The translations under genes were made by a program, and so were the position numbers. 64,000 bases of DNA from Elusimicrobia bacterium GWC2_64_44 (GTDB taxonomy: Bacteria; Elusimicrobiota; Elusimicrobia; Elusimicrobiales; UBA9959), in assembly GCA_001799845.1 (NCBI GenBank), contig MGUG01000027.1, forward strand, positions 62,001 to 126,000, written 5' to 3'. Shown here one piece after another: positions 32,631 through 40,809 of the stretch. Under the pieces are notes generated by a model. It was given only the letters and a program-made list of their open reading frames with translations. It was not told the origin of the DNA and made no database searches. Numbering within the stretch: position 1 is the first letter of the stretch; every line of letters begins with the position of its first letter.

Positions 32631-34016
32631 ATGAGCTATAACAAGGTTCCTCCGCATTCCACCGAGGCGGAAATGGCCGTGCTCGGCGCCATGCTCATCG
32701 AGAAGGAAGCCATCGACGGGATCCTGGAGATCCTGGAGCCCAAACATTTTTACAGCGACATCCACGCCAGGATCTACGAGTCCATCCTGGACCTGCGGCA
32801 GCGCAACCTGCCCGTGGACGTGGTCACCCTGTCCGAGGAGCTTAAGAAGACCAACCGCCTGGAGGAGCTGGGCGGCCAGAAATACATGGCCGAGCTGATG
32901 GAGAAGGTCTCCACCGCCGCCCACACGCAGGCCTACGCCAACATCGTGCGCGAAAAGGCGCTGCTGCGCGAGCTGATCCGCGTCTCCACCAATATCGTGG
33001 AGAAATCCTTCGACGGCTCCGAGAGCGTCGACAAGATCATGGACTACGCCGAGGAGAAGGTGCTCTCCGTCGCGCAAAAGAACACCGACCACGGCTTCGC
33101 CTCCTCCGCCACGCTGGCCGGCGAGACCCTGGCCCGCATAGAGAAGACCTACAACCAGCATTCCGCCGTCACCGGCGTGCCCACCGGCTTCGCCAAGCTC
33201 GACGACATGACCGGCGGCTTCCAGAAGTCGGACCTGATCATCCTGGCGGCCCGCCCGTCGATGGGCAAGACCGCGCTGGCGCTGAACATGGCATACCACG
33301 CCTGCGTCGAGAAGAAGGTCCCCACGGCGTTCTTCTCGCTGGAAATGAACCGCTATTCCATCATGCAGCGCCTCATCTGCTCGGCCGCGCGCGCCAACCT
33401 CAGCGGCGTGCGCAAGGGGCAGCTGTCGCGCGATATCTGGCCGCAGCTCACCCGCTTTACCGGCCTGGTCTCGGAGGCGCCGCTCTTTGTGGACGACTCG
33501 CCCGGCCTCAACATCCTCGACATCCGCAACCGCACGCGCAAGCTGATGACGCAGCTCAAGAACGAGGGCAAGCAGCTGGGCCTCGTCGTGATAGACTACC
33601 TGCAGCTCATCCGCGGCGCTGGCCGCAGCGAGAGCCGCCAGCAGGAAGTGGCCGAGATCTCCCGCCTGCTCAAAGACCTGGCCCGCAGCCTGGAGCTGCC
33701 TATCGTCGCCCTCTCTCAGCTTAACCGCCGCAGCGAGGACAAGGGCCGCGAGGGCAACCGCCCGCAGCTCTCCGACCTGCGCGACTCCGGCTCCATCGAG
33801 CAGGACGCCGACCTGGTGGGCCTGATCCACCGCGAGGAGTACTACAAGCGCGAGGACCCGACCCATAAAGGCAAGGCCACGCTGATCATAGCCAAGCAGC
33901 GCAACGGCCCCGTCGGGGACGTGGAAATGGCTTTCATCCACGAATACACCAAGTTCGAGAACCTGGCCACCCAGGCGCCGGAGCCCATGGGGGCCGAGAC
34001 GGCCTCGGTCTACTAG
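32631..34016 (+). CDS. dnaB: Replicative DNA helicase DnaB
   Basis: 461 residues. N-terminal DnaB domain (PPHSTEAEMAVLGAMLIEKEAIDGI), linker, then the RecA-like ATPase with Walker A ARPSMGKTALALN, GLVVIDYLQLIRG (Walker B region) and the arginine-finger region SDLRDSGSIEQDADLV. It unwinds DNA at the fork as a hexamer. Usual length; no intein. The 94-nt gap after rplI contains GC-rich dyads but no clear terminator. Confidence 0.97.
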   Translation: MSYNKVPPHSTEAEMAVLGAMLIEKEAIDGILEILEPKHFYSDIHARIYESILDLRQRNLPVDVVTLSEELKKTNRLEELGGQKYMAELMEKVSTAAHTQAYANIVREKALLRELIRVSTNIVEKSFDGSESVDKIMDYAEEKVLSVAQKNTDHGFASSATLAGETLARIEKTYNQHSAVTGVPTGFAKLDDMTGGFQKSDLIILAARPSMGKTALALNMAYHACVEKKVPTAFFSLEMNRYSIMQRLICSAARANLSGVRKGQLSRDIWPQLTRFTGLVSEAPLFVDDSPGLNILDIRNRTRKLMTQLKNEGKQLGLVVIDYLQLIRGAGRSESRQQEVAEISRLLKDLARSLELPIVALSQLNRRSEDKGREGNRPQLSDLRDSGSIEQDADLVGLIHREEYYKREDPTHKGKATLIIAKQRNGPVGDVEMAFIHEYTKFENLATQAPEPMGAETASVY

Positions 34017-34034
34017 GAGCGCTGCCGGCCTTTC

Positions 34035-35135
34035 ATGGCAACCATCCTGCGCCCGACCATCGCCGAAATACGGCTTTCAGCCGTAAGGAAGAACCTTCAG
34101 AAGCTGAAGAAAGCAGCCGCGCCCGCGCGGCTGCTTTTCGTCGTCAAGGCCAACGCCTACGGGCACGGCGCCGTGGAGCTGGCGCGCCTGGCCGAGCGCG
34201 AGGGCCTGGCGTACGGCTTCGGGGTTTCCAGCGTGGAGGAGGGCCTGGCGCTGCGCGCGGCCGGCCTGAAGAGCCCGGTGCTGGTGCTGGGCAGCCTGTA
34301 CCCTTTCGAGAGCTTTGTGGAGGCCATCAACTCCGACCTGATGGTGACCATCGCCAGCCTGGACGCGGCGCGGCAGGTGGCCGAAGCGGCTCGCGCGGCC
34401 GGCCGCAAGGCCGTCTGCCACGTCAAGCTGGAGACCGGCATGGGGCGCATCGGCGCGCGCCGGCCCTCCGTGCTCAAGATCTACGACGAGCTCCGCGCCC
34501 ACGAGGGGGTGGAGATAGGCGGCGTCTACACGCACCTCTCCAGCGCCGACAGCGACCCGGACTACACCGGCGCGCAGCTGGCCATCTTCAGCGAGACCGC
34601 CGTCGAGCTGGAGCTGCGCGGCGCGCGCGGCCTGACGCTGCACGCGGCCAACTCCGCCGCCACCATGAATTTCCCCGTCAGCCGCCTCGATATGGTGCGC
34701 TGCGGCATCGCTGCCTACGGCGGGCTGTCCGGCTTCGAGCCGGCGATGTCGCTGAAGACCCGCATCGTCTTCCTCAAGAACGTGCGCGAGGGCGCCTATA
34801 TCAGCTACAACAAATCCTTCCGCGCCGACCGCGCCATGAAGATAGCCACCGTGCCCGCCGGCTACGGCGACGGCTATATCCGCCGCTTCTCCAACAAGGC
34901 CGACGTGCTGATAGGAGGCAAGCGCTGCCGCGTGCTGGGCAACGTCACGATGGACATGACCATGGTGGACGTGACCGCCGTTAAAGAGGCCGCCGTCGGG
35001 TCGGAGGCGGTGCTGCTGGGCCGGCAGGGCGCCGAAGAAGTGACCGCGGAAGAGCTGGCGGAGCTGGCGGGCACGATAAATTACGAGATCTTCACGCAGG
35101 TCTCCGCCCGCGTGCCGAGGGTGTTCGTCGAATGA
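34035..35135 (+). CDS. alr: Alanine racemase
   Basis: 366 residues. PLP-binding lysine in LLFVVKANAYGHGAVELA, catalytic-region TGMGRIG, and GYGDGYIRRFSNKADVLIGGKRCRVLGNVTMDMTMVDVT in the C-terminal domain. It makes D-alanine for peptidoglycan. It overlaps mlaE by 4 nt (ATGA), placing cell-wall and lipid-transport genes in one transcript. Confidence 0.95.
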   Translation: MATILRPTIAEIRLSAVRKNLQKLKKAAAPARLLFVVKANAYGHGAVELARLAEREGLAYGFGVSSVEEGLALRAAGLKSPVLVLGSLYPFESFVEAINSDLMVTIASLDAARQVAEAARAAGRKAVCHVKLETGMGRIGARRPSVLKIYDELRAHEGVEIGGVYTHLSSADSDPDYTGAQLAIFSETAVELELRGARGLTLHAANSAATMNFPVSRLDMVRCGIAAYGGLSGFEPAMSLKTRIVFLKNVREGAYISYNKSFRADRAMKIATVPAGYGDGYIRRFSNKADVLIGGKRCRVLGNVTMDMTMVDVTAVKEAAVGSEAVLLGRQGAEEVTAEELAELAGTINYEIFTQVSARVPRVFVE

Positions 35136-35920
35136 AATACTGCCTGACCGAAAAGATCGGCGGCGAATTTATCGCCCTGACCCAGGCGCTGGGTTCGGCC
35201 GCGCTGATGCTGCGCTCCGTGTTCTTCTGGTTCTTCCGCTCCAAGCTGGAGGTCCACGAGACGGTGAAGCAGTGCGTGAGCATAGGCGTGGACTCCGTCA
35301 CCGTGACCGCGCTGACCAGCTTTTTTACCGGCATGGTGCTGTCGCTGCAGACCGGCAACTCCTCCAAGAACCTTTTCAACGAGCCGCTCTACATCGGCAC
35401 GATGGTGGCTTTCACGATGCTCAAGGAGCTGGGCCCGGTGCTGACCTCCATCGTCGTGGCGGGCCGCGCGGGCGCCGTGGTCACGGCGGAGATAGGCACG
35501 ATGGCCGTGACCGAGCAGATAGACGCGCTCTATACCCTGGGCACCAACCCGACGCGCTACCTGCTGGTGCCGCGCTACATAGCCTTCATGGTCATGCTGC
35601 CGCTGCTCACGGTGCTGGCGGACTTCCTGGGCATCCTCGGAGGCGCCTTGGTGGGCGTGGTGCGGCTGGGCATCCCGACGTCGGTGTTCATGAACGACAT
35701 CTACACCTACGTCGAGATAGGCGATTTCATGCACGGCTTCCTGAAGACCTTCGCCTTCGCCTTCATGATCGCCACGGTCTCCTGCTACAAGGGCATGAAC
35801 ACACGGGGCGGCGCCGAAGGCGTGGGCAAGGCCACCACCGAGGCCGTGGTCGCCAGCATGGTGCTGGTGATGGTCATAGACTATTTCATCAGCGCCATCC
35901 TCGTGGCGGTGGGAATATGA
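35132..35920 (+). CDS. mlaE: Mla-type ABC permease
   Basis: 262 residues, about five membrane segments. Matches the MlaE/permease pattern: VTALTSFFTGMVLSLQTG, ELGPVLTSIVVAGRAGAVVTAEIGTMAVTEQIDAL and GVGKATTEAVVASMVLVMVIDYFIS. Inner-membrane permease of an MCE phospholipid transporter working with the ATPase and MCE protein encoded downstream. It is separated from mlaF by a family A repeat element. Confidence 0.93.
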   Translation: MKYCLTEKIGGEFIALTQALGSAALMLRSVFFWFFRSKLEVHETVKQCVSIGVDSVTVTALTSFFTGMVLSLQTGNSSKNLFNEPLYIGTMVAFTMLKELGPVLTSIVVAGRAGAVVTAEIGTMAVTEQIDALYTLGTNPTRYLLVPRYIAFMVMLPLLTVLADFLGILGGALVGVVRLGIPTSVFMNDIYTYVEIGDFMHGFLKTFAFAFMIATVSCYKGMNTRGGAEGVGKATTEAVVASMVLVMVIDYFISAILVAVGI

Positions 35921-35927
35921 TGGGGGC

Positions 35928-36059
35928 GCGGCCTGGCCTGGGGCTGTCCCCTCTCACCCGGACTGCAGGAACCCTTGCGTCGGTTCCCCCCGCCTTGGGA
36001 AATTATGGCGGGGCCCCCTTCCGCAACGGGTGCTCGGGAACAACCCCAGGCCAGGCCGC
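35928..36059 (-). repeat. Structured intergenic repeat, family A, copy 3
   Basis: Reverse orientation relative to copies 1 and 2. Bounded by a perfect 16-bp inverted repeat (35928-35943 GCGGCCTGGCCTGGGG with 36044-36059), unrelated in sequence to the other arms. The hairpin at 35968-35987 corresponds to the GGAACC...GGTTCC hairpin of the family. It lies between mlaE and mlaF. Confidence 0.85.
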
Positions 36060-36077
36060 TGAGGCTGGTGGTGAATT

Positions 36078-36836
36078 ATGATAGAGATTAAAGGCCTCAA
36101 TAAAGCTTTCGGGGAGAAGCGCATCCTGAAGGATATTACCGTCACGATAAAGGAGGGGGAGCTGTTCTCCGTCATCGGCCCCTCCGGCATCGGCAAGAGC
36201 ACCTTTATAAAATGCCTCATCCGGCTGCTGCGCCCGGACAGCGGCCAGATAATAGTGGACGGCCAGGATATCGCCTCCACCAGGAGCGAGTTCACCCTGG
36301 CCAAGGTCCGCCGGAGTTTTGGTTATTTATTCCAGGAAGGCGCGCTGTTCGACTCGCTGACCGTTCTGGAGAACGTGGCTTTCGGCCTGAAGTACCTGAC
36401 CGACATCCCCAAGAGCGAGTTCCCGAAGATCGTGAAAGCCAAGCTGGCGCTGGTGGGCCTGAAGGACGTGGAGAACCTGAAGCCCTCCGAGCTGTCCGTC
36501 GGCATGAAGAAGCGCGTGTCGCTCGCCCGCTCCATAGCTGCCGAGCCGAAATACATACTTTACGACGAGCCTACCACCGGCCTGGACCCGGTGACCACCG
36601 GCATGGTGAAAGACCTCATCACCGACATGCGCGCGAAGCTCGGCATCACCTCCGTGGTGGTCACGCACGACATGAAGCTCGCGCTCGACATCTCCAGCCG
36701 GGTGGCCATGCTCTCCAAGGGCGAATTCGTGGAGGTTTCGGAACCGGACAAGTTCCGCCTCTCCGCCAACGCCGAGGTGCGCGAGTTCATGCGCATCTCC
36801 CACCTCTCCCGCGTCCGCCAGAACACCTGCGATTAA
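36078..36836 (+). CDS. mlaF: Mla-type ABC transporter ATPase
   Basis: 252 residues. Walker A GPSGIGKST, Q-loop region FGYLFQEGALFDSLTV, signature LSVGMKKRVSLARSIA (LSVGM in place of LSGGQ), Walker B YILYDEPTTGLDP and H-loop VVVTHD. It powers the MlaE permease. The ATG follows the family A element by 18 nt and lacks a strong ribosome site. The first ~10 residues are conserved-looking (MIEIKGLNKAFGEKRIL). Confidence 0.94.
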   Translation: MIEIKGLNKAFGEKRILKDITVTIKEGELFSVIGPSGIGKSTFIKCLIRLLRPDSGQIIVDGQDIASTRSEFTLAKVRRSFGYLFQEGALFDSLTVLENVAFGLKYLTDIPKSEFPKIVKAKLALVGLKDVENLKPSELSVGMKKRVSLARSIAAEPKYILYDEPTTGLDPVTTGMVKDLITDMRAKLGITSVVVTHDMKLALDISSRVAMLSKGEFVEVSEPDKFRLSANAEVREFMRISHLSRVRQNTCD

Positions 36837-36868
36837 GCAATTTCCTTGTTTCTTCCTTCCACTCCCCA

Positions 36869-37005
36869 GCGGTGCCTGCCAAGGGGACGGGTTAGCAAAA
36901 CCCTCGTGAGGAGGAGGCTTGCGTAAGCGCCGACGACGAATGCGGAGGGGAGGCCACGGTGTGGCCGACCCGCGTTTTGCGTTCCGTCCCCTTGGAAGAC
37001 ACCGC
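36869..37005 (-). repeat. Structured intergenic repeat, family B, copy 2
   Basis: Between mlaF and mlaD. Nested perfect stems: GCGGTG (36869-36874) with 37000-37005, then CCAAGGGGACGG (36879-36890) with 36984-36995, then GCAAAA with TTTTGC, with small symmetric internal loops of 4 nt. The inner hairpin GGCCAC-GGT-GTGGCC at 36952-36966 is the counterpart of 1235-1249 in copy 1 with compensatory changes. Confidence 0.75.
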
Positions 37006-37018
37006 GCCCCCTTTTTTA

Positions 37019-37047
37019 TATAATGGATATCGTATATAGATATCATT
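37019..37047 (+). promoter_or_regulatory. -10 box and dyad upstream of mlaD
   Basis: A consensus TATAAT (37019-37024) is followed by GATATC-GTATATA-GATATC, an imperfect dyad that could be an operator. The mlaD ATG is at 37076. No good -35 at standard spacing; it suggests mlaD may have its own start of transcription despite its place in the mla cluster. Confidence 0.4.
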
Positions 37048-37075
37048 GGGCGCTAACGCTTTGGCTAAGGATCAC

Positions 37076-38368
37076 ATGAACAGCGAGATGAAGGTGGGGG
37101 TTTTTGTACTAATAGGCGGGGTCCTGTTCGCTACCGCCGTCTTCCTGCTGGGCGATTACTCCTTCCAGAAGTACTATCCCGTCTACGTGGAATTCAGCGA
37201 CGTCGCCGGCCTGCCCGACCGCGCCACCGCCAAACTTTCCGGCGTGGAAGTCGGCAAGATAAAACAGATCTACCTCAAAGAAGACAAGGTCATAGTGGAG
37301 CTGGCCATCAAGGACGGCGTCAAGATCTACCGCGACGCCCGCTTCCTGGTGGGCGCCACCAGCATGATAGGCTCCAAGTACATGCAGATAGACCAGGGGC
37401 GCGCCGCCTCCGGGCTCATCCCCGCCGGCGCCACCGTGCCGGGCGACGATTCGCTGCCGCTGGACCGGGCGCTGTCCAAGGCCGTGACCAGCCTGCAGAA
37501 GATGGTGGAAGATATCAACGGCGAGGGCCGCCTGGCGCACGACCTCAACGAGGTCATGGGCAACCTGCGCGAGATCACCGCCAACGTCAACGACCTGGTG
37601 GCCAACAGCCAGCCGCACGCCGAGAAGGTGGTGGAGCGCCTGGATTCCATCACCGCCAGGCTCGACAGCATGCTGGCGAAGACCGACGCGATAGTGGACA
37701 AGGTCAACCGCGGCGAAGGCGTGGCCGGCGCGCTGGTGAGCGACCAGAAGATGAAGGCCGACGTCAGCGAGGCCGTCAGCAATATCCGCGACGCCTCAGT
37801 GTCCGTGAAAGAGGCCCTGGGCCGCGTGGGCGGCTTCCGCACCTACCTGCGCTGGGATTACAAGTACGAGCCCAACGCCAACTCCTCCAAGAACGATTTC
37901 GGCGTGAAGATCTACCCCCGCGAGAAGCGCTACTATTACCTCGGCGCGGCCAACATGATCAACACCAAGGACACCGCCCGCGGCACCGACTACGAGGTGA
38001 TGAACACCGTGGACGCGCAGCTGGGCTGGGATGTGGGCAACTTCGACCTCTACGCCGGCGTGCTGCGCGGCTCCGGCGGCTTCGGGGCGCGCTGGGCGCC
38101 GTTCCTCAATACCAAGTGGGACCGCATCGCCTTCCTGGTGGAGGGCTCCGAGTTCACCCGCAACCGCGACATCAAGGGCCGCCTCTTCAACAAGCCGCGC
38201 TACGACGCCGGCGTGGACGCCCGCATCAATAAATATATTTCGGCCGGCATGCGCCTCAACGACATGGCCGAGACCAGCCGCGTGAACCTGACCACCCGCC
38301 TCATTTTCGAGGATAAGGACATAGCGTACCTGTTCGGCTTCGCTTCCCTGGGGGCCATGAAGAAATAG
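37076..38368 (+). CDS. mlaD: MCE-domain (MlaD-like) protein with a barrel-like C-terminal region
   Basis: 430 residues from the ATG at 37076 (AAGGA upstream); an in-frame TTG at 37046 is rejected. One N-terminal membrane anchor (VGVFVLIGGVLFATAVFLLG) and one MCE domain (about 30-110, YVEFSDVAGLPDRATAKLSGVEVGKI). A long helical segment with heptad-like spacing (about 135-255) is followed by ~175 residues of amphipathic strands (LRWDYKYEP...LIFEDKDIAYLFGFASLGAM) that look like outer-membrane-barrel strands. It is far longer than E. coli MlaD (~183). An envelope-spanning lipid conduit is inferred. Confidence 0.85.
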   Translation: MNSEMKVGVFVLIGGVLFATAVFLLGDYSFQKYYPVYVEFSDVAGLPDRATAKLSGVEVGKIKQIYLKEDKVIVELAIKDGVKIYRDARFLVGATSMIGSKYMQIDQGRAASGLIPAGATVPGDDSLPLDRALSKAVTSLQKMVEDINGEGRLAHDLNEVMGNLREITANVNDLVANSQPHAEKVVERLDSITARLDSMLAKTDAIVDKVNRGEGVAGALVSDQKMKADVSEAVSNIRDASVSVKEALGRVGGFRTYLRWDYKYEPNANSSKNDFGVKIYPREKRYYYLGAANMINTKDTARGTDYEVMNTVDAQLGWDVGNFDLYAGVLRGSGGFGARWAPFLNTKWDRIAFLVEGSEFTRNRDIKGRLFNKPRYDAGVDARINKYISAGMRLNDMAETSRVNLTTRLIFEDKDIAYLFGFASLGAMKK

Positions 38369-38369
38369 C

Positions 38370-39773
38370 ATGAAGCTCAAGTCCATCTACCGTTGCCAGC
38401 AGTGCGGCCAGGCCTCCCCCAAGTGGGCGGGCCAGTGCGCCGGCTGCGGCGGCTGGAACACCCTGATAGAGGAGGCCGAGCAGGTCCTCTCCAAGGCCGC
38501 CGCCGCCGCGCGCGGCCTGACCGATTTTTCCGAAGCGCCCGTGAAGCTTTCCGAGGCGCGCGCGCTGAAGGCCGAGCACGCCCCCACGGGCATCACCGAG
38601 CTGGACCGAGCGCTGGGCGGCGGGCTGGTGAAGGGCCAGGTGGTGCTGCTGGCGGGCCCGCCCGGCATAGGCAAGAGCACGCTGACGCTAGAAAGCTGTG
38701 CGGCCCTGGCCGCGGGCGCCTTCAAGGCGGGCAAGATACTTTACGTCTCCGGCGAGGAATCGCTGGCGCAGGTGGGCTCGCGCGCCGAGCGCCTTGGCGC
38801 CAGGCCCGACAACGTCTACCTGATGAGCGAGACCAACCTCGCCAAGATAATCGAGGAATTCCGCAAGCTCAAGCCGGCCTTCCTCGTCATAGATTCCATC
38901 CAGACCATGTACCATCCGGAGTTCGTGGGCAGCCCCGGCTCCGTGGGGCAGATCCGCGAATGCGCGGCCGAACTGCTGAAGATAGCCAAGTCCGCCGGTA
39001 CGCCGCTGTTCCTGCTCGGCCACGTCACCAAGGAAGGCTCCCTCGCGGGGCCCAAGGTGCTGGAGCATATAGTGGACACGGTGCTCTATTTTGACGCGGA
39101 GAAGAGCAACGTCTTCCGCGTGCTGCGCCCGCACAAGAACCGCTTCGGCCCGGTGGACGAGACCGGCATCTTCGAGATGACCTCCAAGGGGCTGCGGCCT
39201 GTGGACGACGCCGGCCTGCTGATGAGCGAGACCGACCGCGACAAGGCGCTGATAGGCCGCGCCTTCGCCGTGGCCTTCGAGGGCGCGCGGCCCATGCTGG
39301 CCGAGTTGCAGGTGCTGGCCACCAAGTCCTACCTGCCCTTTCCGCGCCGCACCGTGACGGGCATGGACCTCAACCGCGCGCAGATGCTGATAGCGGCGCT
39401 CGAGAAGAGCGTGGGGCTGCGCTTCGACGAGATGGACGTTTTCGCCTCGCTGCAGGGCGGCATCAAGGTGAAGGACACCGCGCTGGACATGGCCTTCTGC
39501 GCGGCGCTGATCAGCTCTTACAAGGATATCCCGGTGCCTCCCGACTGCGTCTTTATCGGAGAGGTGGGCATACTGGCGCAGGCGGCCAGCCCCGGGTTTT
39601 TGGACCGGCGCCTGGCCGAGGCCGAGCGCCTCGGCTTCAAGACAGCTTTCGTGCCGCGCCTGCCTAAGAAGGACGAGGGGCGTTTCAAGACCCTCAAGCT
39701 CGAAGTCGCGCGCGACCTGGGCGGGCTGTACGCCGCCCTGATGAAATTAATCCCCGCGAAAGCGGGCAAGTGA
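38370..39773 (+). CDS. radA: DNA repair protein RadA
   Basis: 467 residues. N-terminal zinc finger CQQCGQASPKWAGQCAGC, Walker A AGPPGIGKST, the RadA-specific KNRFG motif (HKNRFGPVDE) and a C-terminal Lon-protease-like domain. It promotes branch migration in recombination. The start is one base after the mlaD stop, so translation is probably coupled. Confidence 0.97.
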   Translation: MKLKSIYRCQQCGQASPKWAGQCAGCGGWNTLIEEAEQVLSKAAAAARGLTDFSEAPVKLSEARALKAEHAPTGITELDRALGGGLVKGQVVLLAGPPGIGKSTLTLESCAALAAGAFKAGKILYVSGEESLAQVGSRAERLGARPDNVYLMSETNLAKIIEEFRKLKPAFLVIDSIQTMYHPEFVGSPGSVGQIRECAAELLKIAKSAGTPLFLLGHVTKEGSLAGPKVLEHIVDTVLYFDAEKSNVFRVLRPHKNRFGPVDETGIFEMTSKGLRPVDDAGLLMSETDRDKALIGRAFAVAFEGARPMLAELQVLATKSYLPFPRRTVTGMDLNRAQMLIAALEKSVGLRFDEMDVFASLQGGIKVKDTALDMAFCAALISSYKDIPVPPDCVFIGEVGILAQAASPGFLDRRLAEAERLGFKTAFVPRLPKKDEGRFKTLKLEVARDLGGLYAALMKLIPAKAGK

Positions 39774-39786
39774 CAAGGAGTTAACC

Positions 39787-40794
39787 ATGATAGTTTGGAT
39801 CTTCAGGGCCGCTGCCCTCATTGTAACGCCGGTGCTGACCTGGCTGACCGTCTCCAAGGACCTCAAGGGCCTTGCTTTCGGCGTGCTGATAGGCCTGGTG
39901 ATAATAGGCATAGAGTACGTCTTCGAGAGCGTGAGCCTCTTCTCGCTGATCATCAGTATCGTGGGCGCGGTGGCCGGCATCATCATCTCGAAACTGCTGG
40001 ACTACAGCGTGGCCCAGGTAGCCAACCCGGGCTTTAACGAGATCTGGCTCAAGTACAACCTGATCATCAGCTACGCGCTGGCGCTGCTGGGCATGATCGT
40101 CAGCGTCAAGAAGATCCCCGAGATGGACGACTTGGACAAGAACATCCTGTCCGTGGGCAAGAAGGGCGGCAAGAACATGAAGGTGCTGGACATCAGCGCC
40201 ATCGTGGACGGCCGCGTGCTCGACATCTGCGACACGCACTTCATCACCGGCGGCATCATTACCCCGCGCTTCGTGGTGACGGAACTGCACTCGCTGGCCG
40301 AGTCCTCCGACCACATCGCCCGGGCCAAGGGCCGCCGCGGCCTGGACATCCTGGCCCGCCTGCAGGAGTCGCGCGACATTCCCTTCCGCGTCATCGACCG
40401 CGACATCAAGGAGACGGCCGACAACCAGATGAAGCTGGTGGTCATAGCTAAAGAGCTCGGCGCCTCCATCATCACCATAGACTTCAACATCAACAAGCTG
40501 GCCGCGCTGGAAAACGTGACCGTGCTCAACATCAACGACCTGACCATCGCCCTCAAACCCGTGGTCCTGCCCGGCGAGGACATGAGCGTCTTCGTCATGA
40601 AGGACGGCAAGGAGAAGGAGCAGGGCGTGGGCTACCTCGACGACGGCACCATGATCGTCATCGAGGACGGCCGCGAGTTCATCGGCAAGAAGGTGGACGC
40701 GGTGGTGCAGTCCATCCTGCAGACCTCGCAGGGGCGCATCATCTTCACCCGCGTGAAGGGCAAGGCCGCCGCGCAGGGGCCCAAGCAGCCTTAA
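39787..40794 (+). CDS. PIN-TRAM membrane protein (YacL family)
   Basis: 335 residues. Four membrane segments (about 1-110), then a PIN nuclease-like domain (LDISAIVDGRVLDICD...SIITIDFNINKLAAL with the acidic residues) and a C-terminal TRAM domain (GVGYLDDGTMIVIEDG...). This is the YacL/PilT-like layout, commonly beside radA and ispD as here. RNA-directed activity is inferred from the domains. Confidence 0.92.
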   Translation: MIVWIFRAAALIVTPVLTWLTVSKDLKGLAFGVLIGLVIIGIEYVFESVSLFSLIISIVGAVAGIIISKLLDYSVAQVANPGFNEIWLKYNLIISYALALLGMIVSVKKIPEMDDLDKNILSVGKKGGKNMKVLDISAIVDGRVLDICDTHFITGGIITPRFVVTELHSLAESSDHIARAKGRRGLDILARLQESRDIPFRVIDRDIKETADNQMKLVVIAKELGASIITIDFNINKLAALENVTVLNINDLTIALKPVVLPGEDMSVFVMKDGKEKEQGVGYLDDGTMIVIEDGREFIGKKVDAVVQSILQTSQGRIIFTRVKGKAAAQGPKQP

Positions 40795-40809
40795 GACCGG
40801 AGTCCTACG

